Notes: generated by a model from the letters alone, not told the origin. A stretch of DNA of 64,000 nucleotides from Spinellus fusiger (GCA_025094145.1 JALLLS010000058.1:62001-126000); one strand, 5' to 3'; counted from the first letter of the stretch, positions 10,698-23,774 are shown. Numbers and translations: made by a program.

Positions 10698-12488
10698 AGA
10701 AGAATAATAATAAAAAGACACTATGCCTCTTTCTCTTGTCATTGAAATAAGGGCTGACTGTAGGTCTATTATAGAGTCCGCGATGATCCACCAGCCCCTG
10801 TATTGTGCTGTTCTCTCTTGATACACTAGTGCACATTGACCACGGATCAATAAACCAGTGTTTTATTGGTGGAAAAGGGAACCATTAGTGACCCTTCTTT
10901 TAGATGCAAGCACCAAATACAAGTAGAGCCATGTCTCCTCAGTAATTACAACAACAACAACAACAACAACAATAATAATAATAATAATAACATATCCACA
11001 GAGAAAGATAACTGCTTAGATTTCAATCTATAAAAAGTGAGTGTTACCAGTGACTTTTTTGTGTGTGTGCATCATCAAATAGCTGAATTGTAGTTGCAAG
11101 GTTGGGCAAAGATGGATCCTAGGAGGCTGGTAGTTCTCTCTAGGAGGAGTTTCTTGACACAGTTGGGCACACCAAGGAGATAGATGAGAGAGATATTCCA
11201 GAGAGGTGGCTTCCTGAATGTGTAGTAGGAATGTGTAGTAGGCTTAGTAGACAAGTCTTGCTGGATACTACTGCCCTTCCTGGTAGGCTACCTGAGATGA
11301 AAGTTTCTTCTACAGACCAAATGATAGGCTCAGAACAACCATGCCTGTATGCTACTCCTCCTAAGAGTAGAATAAGGAACCCACGTTTATTCAATCAGTA
11401 TAAACAAAACAAAAGGGGGGAGGGAGGTGATGTAGAGCCTTTCTTTATGTTGAATTTAGATATAGAAATCGATGTACAGATCATACACTACTTCCACAAG
11501 TACAGAGTAGCTCAAATCACCCAACAGGTGTGAATAGAGTAAAACACCTTTGAAGAAGAAAGAGTAGAAAGAGGAAAACAAGCCACTCATATACATACAC
11601 TGTCTTTTATTGAAATCATTCTTAACTACAGATCACTAAGACAAGATGCAACTTCTAATTTACTATGAAATTAGACACAGCCATGGACCTCATCTATGAG
11701 CCTATATTAGATGAAACAGCCTTCAATCACAAGAACCAAACAAAAACACCACAAAAACACTAAAAGGATAAAGCTTTACAGCAGAGACCCCACGATGGAC
11801 ATGGAAAACTACAAGGGAGAAAACAAAAGGACGAATTCACTTGATATTCATCTGTATAAATTGTAATAAATTGTAATATTCTGTAGAACAGAAATGTCAA
11901 TGCGCTCAGGAACATGATATACATTGCCACATTCATATGGAACAAGTGAAGGCCGCCCTACTGTCTTCAAAAAAGAAAAGAAAGACACAGTACCCTCTTA
12001 AAAGGGGGGCTGCCTGCTTCTCTCTGAATAGAAGAACAGTCCAATACAGGATAAGCCTATACCTACACCATCTAATAGATGCCACTGTAGGGTTCTATTT
12101 TCTACTAGAAATGACATGACATCAACAAACACCCTTCATCCAAAGTGTCCATAAATCATGGTTTTGATTCTGATGAATCTTGCACTGCTCTCATGTTCAG
12201 ATTCAGATCTTCTTGAATTAAATTTCCAATTGTCTAATTATAGGTTATAATCCTGTATTCAGTGTGTTTCGTTTTCTATCAGTTATTATTTTCTGATAAG
12301 CCCACAGAAGATACCAAAACGGAAAACAAGACAGCAGAGTCCGATCATTGTGACTATTTTCTCTCTTTTTTTTTTGCTTTCTTATTTTAGATAAGGAAAT
12401 TGAAGAAAGCAAAAAAAAAAAAAGTCCTTCTCCTTGTTTGCATTTCCGCCTTGTCTTTCTTCTCCCTTTTCATTACCAGTTCTTTTTG
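10698..12488. other. Intergenic region upstream of eEF3
   Basis: No convincing gene in 1.8 kb. It includes (CAA)n and (AAT)n runs at about 10950-10990 and overlapping open frames at 11140-11533 on both strands that resemble nothing I know and lack clear splice-supported extensions. The last 130 bases before eEF3 are pyrimidine-rich with poly-T/poly-A tracts, as expected for a highly expressed fungal promoter. Confidence 0.5.
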
Positions 12489-15400
12489 ATGATGGTGGCA
12501 GCTATTAGTGACGCAGCTGCAAACATTGCATACCTCATCAAGCAGATCAATACTGCACCTACAAGTGACGAGGTAGATCAAGCCGCCCATGATCTCGCAA
12601 AGACGGTCAAGGAAGGCGGTGTGGTGATACTGAAGCATCACAACGTTCTTGAGAACTTGGAGGCATCTTGTAAGAACAAAAAGTCCGGATTGGAGAGAGA
12701 GGGCGGTCTTATTGGATTCAACGCCATGATTGAAGTCATTGGCCATCCCATTGAACCCATCATGATCGGCTACCTTGGGTTGTTCCTGGAAATGTATGCT
12801 GACAAAGGCACGGTTGTTCAGGAAGCAGCACAGAGAGCAGCAGAGACACTTGTATCCAAGGTGCCCCCTGAAGCAGCCAAGATCCTTCTGCCTGTTCTGT
12901 TTGAGGCCATGGGTGCATGCATCAACGGTGGAAAGGCCCCCTCCAAGAAATGGCAGACAAAAGTAGGAGCCCTTAAGCTATTGAAAGAGTTTACTGCCAG
13001 AGCACCTGAGCAGATTGGTGAGGCATTGCCTACAATCATTCCTGTGGTGTCCAACTGCTTGGCAGACACCAAGAGCGAGGTGGCCACTGTCGCCCAGACA
13101 ACCATGATGGCAGTGTGTGCTGTGGGTGGAAATCCCGACATTGAGCGTCATCTTAAGGATCTTGTCCTGTGTATGGGTGATCCTGGCCGTGTAGCAAAAA
13201 CCATCGAGAAACTGGCAGCCACAACGTTTGTTGCTGAAGTCAATGGACCCACCCTTGCCATCACGGTACCCCTCTTGACCCGTGCCTTGAACGAACGTTC
13301 TACTTTGGTGCTGCGTCAGACTGTCATTATCACAGACAATCTCTGTAAGCTGGTCCGTGATCCTCGTACTGCTGCTCAGTTCTTGCCTCAGCTTTATCCT
13401 GGTGTGGATCGTCAGGCTGAAACTGCCGCCTTTCCTGAAATCCGTGAACTTGCTAGTCGTGCCAAACAGACTCTTATTGATGCTGGTGGTGTAAAAGACA
13501 AGTCAGATGCCGATAGCTCCGATGATGTGGGCGTCATTCTCTCTTTTGAAGAGGCAGCCAAGATCATTAAAGCTGAAATCACCAAGGTCCAGGCTTTTAT
13601 TGATTCCTACTACCACACATACATCCCTTACATGGGCGCTATGGTGGCAGACTACATTCGCCAAGAAAACCTTTCTTCTTCCGTATGGACCGCCTGCTTA
13701 TCAAATTACCTGAATGCTTTCCTCATCAAACTCGATACTCAGGTGGCCTGTGATGGCATCTTTGAACAATGCCAGAAGATCTTCCTGGAGCGTTCAGGCA
13801 CTGTGGATGACCATGCATTTGATGAACAGGAAGGTGTAGAGCTATGTCGTGTGGATGATTTCTCATTGGCTTATGGCACACGTCTGTTGTTGAGTCATAC
13901 CAAGCTCAAGTTCCATCGTGGTCAGCGTTATGGTCTCTGTGGTACAAACGGTGCTGGTAAATCCACACTGATGCGTGCTATTCATCAGGGCAAGGTGGAA
14001 GGATTTCCCTCCCAGGATGAAGTCAAGACTGCCTTTGTCGACTATGCTAACCAAGGTGCAGATACTTCATTGACCATTGTCGCCTATGTTGCTGCTGATG
14101 ACCAGATGAAGGTTATCTCTCTCGACGAAATTGAAGAGAGTCTTCGTGTTGTAGGATTCGATGACGATAGACTTGCTCAGAGTGTCAGTGCCTTGTCAGG
14201 TGGCTGGAAGATGAAGTTGGAGTTGGCCCGTGCCATTCTTTCCAAGGCTGATATCTTGTTGTTGGACGAACCTACCAATCACTTGGATGTAGACAATATC
14301 AAATGGTTGGAGCAGCACTTGATTAGCCAGACCCATGTTACCTGCCTAATTGTCTCTCACGACTCTGGATTCCTTGACAATGTCTGCACACAGATCCTCC
14401 ACTATGATAAGAAGAAACTCCGTCTTTACCATGGTAATCTTTCCAAGTTTGTCGAAGTCTATCCTCCTGCTCGCACCTACTACCATCTTGATGCTTCTGA
14501 TGTCAAGTTCTCTTTCCCTAAGCCTTCCGTTCTCCAAGGTGTAAGAAGTAGCACCAAGGCTATTCTCAAAATGACCGACTGTACTTATACTTATCCTGGT
14601 GCTGATAAGCCCTCCCTACGCAATGCCACGGCCTCTCTTTCTCTCTCCTCACGTGTGGCTGTTGTGGGTCCCAATGGTGCTGGTAAATCCACCATGATTA
14701 AGCTCTTGACAGGAGAGTCAACGCCTCAGACAGGTTCTGTTTGGCGTCATCCTGCACTTCGTATTGGTTACGTTGCGCAGCATGCTTTCCATCACTTGGA
14801 GCAGCACTTGGAAAAGACACCTATGGACTATCTGCAATGGCGTTACTCTACTGGTGAAGACAAGGAGGTCCTTGAAAAGGAGACACGTAAATGGACAGAA
14901 GATGAAGCCAAGCAAATGGAAAAACCCATTGAAGTGGATGGCACCCACCGTCAAATAGAGGTAAGAAGACAGTAGAGATACTAGAACATTAGGAACTCAT
15001 CCATCCTCCATCGATGATTAGTGTATTCTTGGTCGCTCCAAGCTGAAAAAGACCTTCCAATATGAGGTCAAGTGGAGAAACTTGCGTCACAAGTTCAATA
15101 CCTGGTTCTCTCGTGAAAAGATGCTTGAGCTCGGATTCCAGAAGTTGGTACAGCAGTTTGATGACAAGGAGGCTTCCCGTGAAGGTCTTTTGTATCGTGA
15201 ACTCAATGTGCCTTCGATTCGTCAGCATTATGCCGACATTGGTCTGGATGCTGATATTGCACAGTACAGTAAAATGGGCGAACTCAGTGGTGGTCAGAAA
15301 GTAAAGGTTGTGATTGCTGCTGCCATGTGGAATAACTCTCACATGTTGGTATTGGACGAACCTACCAATTTCTTGGATCGTGAGGCTCTGGGTGGTTTGG

Positions 15401-15696
15401 CTACAGCTATCAAGTCCTGGGATGGTGCTGTGGTGATGATTTCTCACTCAAAGGAGTTTGTTTCTGCCTTGTGTCCTGAATCATGGAAGTTGGAGGGAGG
15501 TTGCTTGTACAAGGATGGTAAATCTTCTGTAGAAGACGAGAAGCAAGTCGATGATGTGGCCGTCAAAGCCAAATTGAGCAAGAAGAAGAAGAAGACAAGA
15601 AACGAAGTGAAGGATCAGGAGATTCGTCGCCGTGCTCGTCATCTCAAGTGGTTGATTGAAGGAGGGGCCAAAGAACCTGATACCGATAGCGATTAA
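12489..15696 (+). CDS. TEF3: Translation elongation factor 3 (eEF3)
   Basis: Fungal ribosome-associated ATPase that drives E-site tRNA release and late translocation. Two exons, 12489-14960 and 15022-15696, give 1048 residues, close to the family's usual length of about 1040. Order: N-terminal HEAT repeats (residues 1 to about 310, including SNCLADTKSEVATVAQT and ATTFVAEVNGPTLA), a four-helix region, ABC1 with Walker A GTNGAGKST, signature LSGGWKMKL and Walker B LLLDEPTNHLD, then ABC2 with GPNGAGKST, LSGGQKVKV and LVLDEPTNFLD. The chromodomain-like insertion (KLKKTFQYEVKWRN) lies between the ABC2 Walker A and signature, spanning the exon junction. The C terminus has a Lys-rich tail, as expected. 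Two adjacent ATGs (12489, 12492) could serve; an in-frame ATG at 12438 lies in the pyrimidine-rich leader and is less likely. Codons favour C/T-ending forms, in keeping with high expression. Confidence 0.97.
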
Positions 15697-16917
15697 ATCA
15701 TCATACATCCTTACCCTTATTCATTCATTATGCATTCAAACTAGAATATTAAGTGCTTTTGTCATTTCATTGCCAAGACACTCTTTTTTTTTAGAGAACA
15801 GTTTGTTTTCAATTAGGACCTAAAATATAATGTAGATAGACCTTTTATGAAAGCATGAACATTGTAAAGAAAACATTACAAATGATAACAAACTTTTTGA
15901 GATGATGGATGGATGGATAAATGTGTAGAGACAGTTCAGTGAAGAAAACATGCCTTTCAATACAAGTGCTCTGTTGGCCTTTCAATAATTTTGTGTATTG
16001 CTTTTTACAATTGCCTGTCTACTCTAATTGGAGGTCTCTACTGCAGAAATGCCATTGAACCACTTCCAGAAGGGTAATAAAGGATTGGGCAAAGTGTATG
16101 CTGTGAATAGTCATTTCCACTTAAGAAATAACTTTATCTCTTTTAAGCTATACTGTTCAGTGCTTTATAGTGTCTTCTCTTAATTCAAGAGCCCCTTTTC
16201 ACTTGCAAGTAAATACTGCAAATAATTACATCACCAACAAGACCAGGATGCAGAAGACACGAAATAGCATAAAGATTGTACTCTAATGAACAGTTCAACC
16301 ATCAATTTTAGGTACAACCTTATACGCCTATGATTATTGTTATGTGTAAAGGTTAAACTAGAAGGTATGCATTACTGAGCAAAAGTATGAGATTTTGATA
16401 AATGTCAAAGATAGACATATATAACATTGCTATTTGTAAATTGAATCAATCCAACATATATTATATACTACACTCTATAGTCTTGAAGACATTAACATAT
16501 TTATCTATGGAGTCTATAAAGTAATATTCATAAGAAAAGTATGGAATGGAAAAGAGAAAACAGTCTAAATGGGTGAATGATTTGGAGTTTTCTTATCTTG
16601 GTGTGATATATCAAGCCTATTTTTACATGACTCTCTCCTCTCAAAGACTGGATCTTTATTGAGAACAAGTGAAAATAAGCATCTCTATTACGAACATGCA
16701 AAAGACAGATAGAATAAAAGTTGAAGGTCTCTTCAATAGCATTCTCACTTTATCATAAGGCATTTATTCAATTGGAATGAATGAACTTATGACAAGCACA
16801 GGTATATTACGCTACCACTTTATTATACTGTTCAACTCTATTCTTTAGTGGATACTACACACGCCATGATAACTCTCTTTTGCTTCTTATCAACACATAA
16901 TACTATTATTTGGTTTC
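15697..16917. other. Intergenic region between convergent genes
   Basis: AT-rich, with no open frame worth reporting. It should contain the 3' ends of eEF3 and of the PARP-type zinc-finger gene. Confidence 0.5.
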
Positions 16918-17578
16918 TTATCTTTTCATGGCAGCTTTGGCTTCATTCAATAGTATAATCTCTCGCTCATATCTTCCCAGTGGTTCTTCTACCAAGTCAT
17001 GTTCATCGTCAATAAAATTCTTGAGTCTTTCTTTCTTTTCTTTGGCCTTTCTTTTCTTCATTTCTTTGTCTTCTATCTTCTCATTTATCCTAAGTCATTT
17101 ATATTAGATACAGTAGGAATTCCTTCTACTTACATTTGTTCTTCTGTCATCTTTTCTCTTTTGTCTTCAATTGGAATTCTGCCTGTCTTAAATGCATGTA
17201 GTACTCTATCCCGGTCTTCTAAAGATAGTTTGAAGAGGCCATTGATCTCATTGATAGTGGGGATATATTTGTTTATAAATGCAATCTGGTTCTCAGTAAC
17301 ACACGTCCTAAGAATAATATATATATAAGAATTGATGAGCAGAAAAAGAAAAAGAAAAAGACATGGATTAAACATAGTTTAAAATACAAACCAATGTCTC
17401 CATGATACACTTTCATATTTGCCATCTATATTCTTGGGGCCGAAGCGAATTTCACCTTCCTACAATAGAATAATATGTTTGGTATCCAATAAACATTTTT
17501 CCTTTCTCAACCTACTCGGATAATACGGTCTGATCGATGACACAAATCTAGAGGTCCGTTACATTTGGAGCGACTTGT
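16918..17578 (-). CDS. PARP-type zinc-finger protein (5' exon unresolved)
   Basis: Four exons on the minus strand join in frame: 17578-17516, 17459-17392, 17307-17134 and 17089-16918, coding 158 residues to the stop. The zinc finger reads RSKCNGPLDLC, HRSDRIIREGEIRFGPK and then ESVSWRHWTCVTENQ, where the spacing of the cysteines, the His in WRHW and the following Cys match the CCHC pattern of PARP zinc fingers, which bind nicked or broken DNA. After it come a helical segment (LEDRDRVLHAFKTGRIP) and a highly charged Lys/Glu coiled-coil tail ending AMKR. There is no catalytic PARP domain, so it resembles the small stand-alone zf-PARP proteins of fungi such as Hpz1/Hpz2 of fission yeast. The start codon must lie in a short upstream exon, perhaps near 17620-17690; I could not join it in frame. 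Confidence 0.75.
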
Positions 17579-19687
17579 CTAGTCATAGGCTATAAGTCTG
17601 TTGTTATAAATGAGGAACTATACCTTTGCATACTATTGTAGTTGTTGCAGGAGAAAGAGAAAGAAGAAAAAGGAACAAGGATATTCATTAACAAGGATAT
17701 TCTTCATCACCTTACTATAGTAGTTTGTATCACAGCACTACCTCTATATAATAATCTGGAAATCTCATGTTTAGTGAACAACAAGAGAAAGAAAGAATAT
17801 TCAAACCAAGAAAAGGCTGTCTTGGACAGTCACATACGCAGTAACTCCATACTTATAGCCAACAATCTCTGTCTTTATCATGTGATCCAACGGTTGATTC
17901 TACATTACATTGAAAAAAGAAAAGTATAAAAATGATTGCATGTATTCAAACTCCTGATTATCTTTTCTGATTCACATGCTTTGCTTTTGTACTGCTGTTA
18001 CTTTATGAATAGGTTGGATATACATTCTAATCTTCAAGTAAAGAAAAAAGTGTTTTATTATCAGAACAACCATAAATACACATGCACACTCTTGACATTC
18101 ATTACAGCATGGTATCTTTATCCTGTGCCTTCACTGAGAGCATATAGATCCTCTTTCTAGGTAGTCTGTCCCATTCTAATGAAATAATAGTCATAGTCAT
18201 AGTCATAGTAACAGTAGTCATAGTAACAGTAGTCATAGTCATACCAACACTAATACTTAATACTAATATACTGTTAATCTATAAGATATAATCCTATTCA
18301 CAGAAATATAAAGTACGAGACGAATTCTTATATTCTTTCATATGTCTTTGTGTAATAGATAATAGGACTCTTCTAACAAGAGAAATATTCAATTGCTATG
18401 AATATTATAAAAGTGTTATTGTTTTTTTTTTAATTAGAGTTTACGTTGAATAGAGTGTTATGTATATTTATAAATCTCTTTAGTACTGTGTCTGTGCTGT
18501 ATCTGTGTGTTTATGCATCAAAAATAGTCCATCATCCCTGTTCATTGTAAACAAACGCACTGTTCTTTTTCTGTCTTTTAAAATAAAGGCAGGGGAGACA
18601 TCTATAAGGATTATCATTGGATACTATAACATCACTTCTTCCAAAGAGAGGTACGATTTTCGTTTATCCATGTCTATCTATACTCTTCTTTAACAATAGA
18701 CATATAGCCTATTTCTCTCTTTGTTTCTATTATAAGAGACCTTGTCATTGATCATATGTTTATGGGAGATGGTTTATGCGTAGGAGACAGCTGTTCTGAT
18801 CACTATAAAGTCAAATCCTCGGCATTCCCACTGGAGTCTTATTGGATGGAGTATTAAAAAAGCGTGAAATGAATTGTACACAGATAGAAACATTGAGTCA
18901 TATCGAGATGCCATGCACTTGTTTGAAGGGCATATGGAGTGCATCTTTACAGAGTCTTCCGTTTTCTTCCTTTTCCTTTTCCGTTTTCTTGTTTCTTGTT
19001 TCTTCTCTCTTATATACATGTCTATATATACATGCATATAAATATACATGCCTATACACACACACACACACAAAGTGGGTGTTCTAGTGAATGCTTATTT
19101 CTTCTTATCTCTGTCTTTGTTGGTAGAGGGCACTTATTTCAATATTGACTGTTTTTTTCCATCTGTCTCAACACCCAGCCTACTTTCATTCTCCGATGTC
19201 AGATTTTTAGTCCATTAAAGATGCCCTACACTATAGAACAGGTGCTTCTGTTCTATAGTGTATCCTCAAGCGATTGAATTGGTCTATTCAAGTATACTTA
19301 GTCTTCATTGAGTTAGTTGCTTATCAATGCTGAGATCACATGATGAGTCTGTTTCTATCAGTGCCTTGTCATATCAGGTGAATGTCTTTCATCTCAGTTG
19401 GGTTCATAAGATAAACAAACAACTGCATCTGTTGTATATGCAATTGTTTTGTCTGATCTCCTTGATCCTACTGATGTGATCGTAGCCATGAAACATCTCA
19501 AGGTAAATAAAAGAAAGAAGGCTTTGTTGATGAGCTATGTTTCACAGGCTGGGATCCTTTTTTTTTATTATTTTTATTTTTATTTTTATTTATTTATTTT
19601 CGGATAGTTCTTACTCTTATAAGTTCCGATTCCTCTGCGAACTTGTTCTTCTTCCTCTCTCTTCTACTCTCCCCACTCTTTATTATC
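17579..19687. other. Intergenic region upstream of cytochrome c
   Basis: Two kilobases, probably including the first exon of the zf-PARP gene at the left. It contains an ATAGTC hexamer repeat at about 18186-18245 and a CA/TATA-rich patch near 19010-19075. Open frames at 17642-17929 and 18774-19148 are low-complexity or lack any family resemblance. The 100 bases before the cytochrome c ATG hold a T-rich tract. Confidence 0.5.
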
Positions 19688-20253
19688 ATGGCTGATTCAG
19701 GAAACGCTGTTGCTGGTGCCAAGCTCTTCAAGACTCGTTGTGCCCAGTGCCACACTGTTGAGGAGGTAATTCTATAGGAAGCTATCAGAGCACCACAAGG
19801 AGACTCGGTAGACTCACCCAAGAGTTTTGTATTCTTTTGTATTCTTTAGAAAGGTCCCCACAAGGTTGGACCTAACCTCTACGGCATCTTTGGTCGCAAG
19901 TCTGGTCTTGCTGAAGGATTCTCTTACACTGAGGCCAACAAAAGCAAGGGTGTAGAATGGAACGAACAGACTCTTTTCGATGTAAGTACTATCGAGTAAA
20001 ATAGAGTCACTGGCCTGGCTTTATCTGTCTTGCTCCTTATCAATGGCTAATATGTCTCCCTTTCCTTCCCTGTGTATAGTACCTCGAGAACCCCAAGAAG
20101 TACATTCCCGGTACTAAGATGGCCTTTGCTGGCTTCAAGAAAGAGAAGGACAGAGCTGATGTTGTTGCCTACTTGAAGGTAAATGGATGTGACGTTGAAT
20201 CACCAAAAGAACATGGATGGCTTATGTATTATTTGTAGGAGTCCACTGCTTAA
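19688..20253 (+). CDS. CYC1: Cytochrome c
   Basis: Soluble haem protein of the mitochondrial intermembrane space that carries electrons from complex III to complex IV. Exons 19688-19765, 19850-19981, 20080-20178 and 20239-20253 encode 107 residues, the normal size. The haem-attachment motif is CAQCH in [13 protein letters not shown], and the Met ligand is in [10 protein letters not shown]. Other hallmarks are [18 protein letters not shown], and [11 protein letters not shown]. The final exon codes only Glu-Ser-Thr-Ala and the stop. The start gives the family's short Gly/Ala-containing N terminus without a presequence, as expected for import by the haem-lyase route. All three introns have standard ends. 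The symbol is a functional name by homology. Confidence 0.97.
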
Positions 20254-21616
20254 AAAATTTAAAAGATTTTTCAAGCTAATCTTGGTCTATGAAATAATGC
20301 ACATTTTCAAGCCCCGGTTGCTTTTTTTTCTTTCAATTTGCATACCTCACTTTTGTATAGCTATAGCTTTATGAATGTGATATTTAGACTAAAGACATTC
20401 AATGATTAAAGAAAAAAGTGTTTTGTGCAGAAAATAATCGCATTTTTATCAAAGTAACGAGTCATTTATGTGGCTATTATAGACATCTATTATTGTCTGG
20501 TATTCTTTTTATACCATACAAGTAAGTGATGAGGAAAAAGGGAGGTCGATTTATTATTTGGGAGAGGATTTCTACCTCATTCTTCCAGCACTATGGTGGC
20601 CTCCAACTTTTTCTTAGTAGGCTGAGTCCTTTTTATCCTGTGGACATTCTTTATCCATTGAATCTAAGAATGCTCAATTGAATCGATATCCAAAGTGTAG
20701 AAAGGCCAGTAAGAAAGTATCTCTATAGCATGTGCTCTATCTCTTCTTCTTTTGCTCTATGGTTGGTATGGTTGGTTGGGGGTTGCTCTTCTGTTGTTGG
20801 TAACGAACCCTGGCTTTAGGACAAGACAATGAGACTCGAAACACTACCTTGAAAACAACAGCGTACCTTTCAGAATTCATATGCTATTCTATTACACACT
20901 TCTTTTTAGCACTTTTATCACTAAAATGGTATTCATCAGGATATTATTAGATAGACCCATGAGCCTATCAATGTAAATAGTATAATAAAGAGGTAATAGC
21001 AATGACAAACATATGTTTATTGATTGAACCATCAATACGAAATATGAAATAGTACACACTTTCAGACAACTCAATTTATTTTGTACCCTTCAGTCTTGTA
21101 CCTTCTTTTTGTTATTACTATAATGTAGTGGATAGCACTGGTGTTGGTGTTGATGCCTTTCAATTGTATGAGATGATGACAGAAAGAACTATCTTGAAAC
21201 CCGATCATCAAGAAACCTTGAAATGGATTAGTTTTACACTGGCAAATAATTTCTACACAAATAAATTGATTTATAGTTTGTCTATCCTATTTGGATTCAC
21301 AAGAGAATGTTTATTGGAAAACAACTTATTTGCTTTTGTTATATAGGCTAATGTCAGAAATATTGCATGATAGCCTATGTCCTTCCTTAGTACTTATATT
21401 TATCTGATAAGTGCAGACACAAAAATATTAGAAACATTCCGAGTAGTCCGTTCTTATTCTTATAAACTCTTCTTTATGTTAAAAAAGAAAAGAAAAGAAA
21501 TCTGGATTATGACTGTTGTGTCATGGATGCCAGACGTGACTATTTAAAATAAAAAGAGCTTATAGGCAGCCATTGAAATCGTATATTCTCTTAATTACTG
21601 ATACCTTTGTACAAAA
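20254..21616. other. Intergenic region between cytochrome c and HOP2
   Basis: AT-rich, 1.36 kb. A 72-residue open frame at 21128-21346 (VDAFQLYEMMTERTIL) looks somewhat protein-like but has no recognisable family, no neighbouring exons that I could join, and no clear promoter. I do not call it a gene. Confidence 0.45.
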
Positions 21617-22736
21617 ATGGCTAAGAAAAAAGCAGGAAGCGATAACAAAGATGAAGACAGTATGTGACTATACACCAGTCTTATTTTTATTATTATTAAT
21701 TTTACTCATGGTAATACAGGTGAACGTGCAGTGATTGAATATATGCGAAAAGTCAACCGGCCATACAGTGCAAGTGAGTGGCAGCATCGACATTTTCTAC
21801 TTTTAACAGTAACCTCTTTAATCCATATGTGTGTATATGTTTGTTCATCTATCTATCCCTTATTATCTAGACGATATATTCAATAATCTGCATGGAAAGC
21901 ATCCCAAACCTGGTATTGTAAAGATTCTTGAACGCTTAACAGAGCAAGAAGCATTGGTGGCCAAGACATATGGGAAAACGCCGATCTACACTATCAAGCA
22001 AGTAAGTCGTCTAATAAACAAAGTATTCATTCATAAAGAATAAAGAAGACATGCCTTCAAAAGAAGACAAAGAGTTATTGGAAGCAGAATATGAAGGCCT
22101 AAAAGAAGAATTAACAAATATTAAAGAAGAAAATAGGCAATTAAGCCGCAGTAAGTAGGATGAGTTCTTCATAGATAACAAATAGAATGTGTCTACACTA
22201 TGTAATGTTCACTATTTTATTAGCTTTGGCCGAAATAAAAAAAGAACCGACAACAGAAGAGCTTAAAGTGCAGCTAGAAGAAATACTCAAGGAGGTAAGT
22301 TAGTCTTGCCCTCCCAGAATAATAAACACAAATAACTTTAGAATGAGCAGCACCAAGAGAGATTAGTTCATTTAAAATCTGGTTCTATTCTTGTATCTGA
22401 AGAAGAAAGGATAAAAGTCGATACTGAATATGACTTTCATCGACGGGAGTGGAGAAGCAGACGGAAAATGGTAAGATACTTGATAAAAATAGGGTATTAT
22501 TCTCTTATGCTCTCTTTTATTCATTTGTCTGTAAACTGTATGCTTTATGTCTTATAGTTTAAAGAGATTTTTACAACAATAACAGAGAATATGCCAGGAG
22601 ATCCACAAGAGCTCAAGGTATATTTCTATTTCTATTTTATATCCTATAAAATATACTTTCATACTAATAATGACTTACTTAGGAAACGCTTGGTATTGAG
22701 GAAGATCCAATATCTTATGAAAAAGATGTTATATAA
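21617..22736 (+). CDS. HOP2: Homologous-pairing protein 2 (Hop2/TBPIP)
   Basis: Meiotic factor that, with Mnd1, stimulates Dmc1/Rad51 strand invasion between homologues. At least seven exons, separated by introns of about 45-75 bases, splice to roughly 210 residues, close to the family length. The N terminus is a winged helix: AVIEYMRKVNRPYSANDIFNN, then KPGIVKILERLTEQ and YGKTPIYTIKQ, which is the DNA-binding part. A long Glu/Lys coiled coil follows (LLEAEYEGLKEELTNIKEEN, EELKVQLEEIL), the Mnd1-pairing region, then a C-terminal cap with DTEYDFHRREWRSRRKMF and ETLGIEEDPISY. The start follows a 5' region with the usual A-rich context, and the Lys-rich first exon ends inside a codon. Frame is maintained across every junction, so it appears intact. 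Confidence 0.9.
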
Positions 22737-23774
22737 AAATAAACATGATAATAGTATAATAACATCTTATTCTATTCATCTCTTCTTTTCTTCTTTTCTT
22801 CTTTTCTTCTTTTCTTCTTTTTCTTGTATCAAAAATAACCAGAAAATATAATGTATAAACTGATTGTCTTCAAGGCACTATGATTAAAGAATACTCTACC
22901 TATTCATGTCATAATTAATTATGCTAATTGTTTAACACCTATTTTATTCTTTATATTTTTAATTCACTTTTAGAAAAGTACTCTACGCTTGATAAATAAT
23001 CAAGGCCTCACGGTGTTTATCAGTTTGACTGTGATGTAAAAATGAAAAAAAAAACATCTAGGGTAAATAAATGACAAAACAATAGTGAAACTTTGATGGT
23101 CCTTATGATATTTTAAAACAGAAATATATTTATAAATATATATAAAGATGGGATTTTAATAAAAGAAAGCAACTAAGGTGCATATAATTTTTCAATTGAA
23201 CAAAAAGGCATGCGAGATATCTTGCACTCTTGTTTCCAGAATAGATCAAAAGTGTTAAATGACAATAATCTCTATAAACATCAATGTACATTATTGTTAC
23301 TTTATCATAAAATAAATCATCTTAGTTCTTAGTTTATCTTTTAAATATCTCATCTTTAGGACGATATTTTATGAGGAAGACTCTGTAGTTTACGATATAT
23401 ATTAGTCATTTCATCATAATATTCAATCTATGTTGTATTACAGCTCATAATTCTCTAAAGAACACTATAAGCTTATATTTCTCTCGGATTTTGATAATAA
23501 ATATCTGTTTGAGTTCTAGCGTCCAATAAACTGTATGATGTTGGAATGAATGCTTCATTATTGATAACACTCATACTGTACTTGTGTTATTTCCTGGTAG
23601 AAGAGACTACTGGTTTCAAAGGTATAGCCATTCCATAGTAATATAAAATATTAAAGTATTGATATACACTTCTCTCACCTCTCTCTATATATAAATATAA
23701 TATTATAAGGGAAGTTGTGAACAGCTAGGAGGTAAATACATACTCTTGCACGTCAAGAGACCTTTGTAATTTAC
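22737..23774. other. Intergenic AT-rich region
   Basis: Contains a TTCTTTTCTTC repeat near 22783-22823 at the end of HOP2, and no gene that I can see. The right part leads into a transposon relic. Confidence 0.5.

Noticed and set aside
10576..10836. Minus-strand frame of alternating Leu and Val
   Set aside because: Pure translation of the TACTAA microsatellite.
17642..17929. 95-residue plus-strand frame upstream of the zf-PARP gene
   Set aside because: No family resemblance, no splice-linked neighbours, and it overlaps the likely first exon of the minus-strand gene.
21128..21346. 72-residue frame before HOP2
   Set aside because: Composition looks protein-like but there is no recognisable domain, no promoter and no joining exon.
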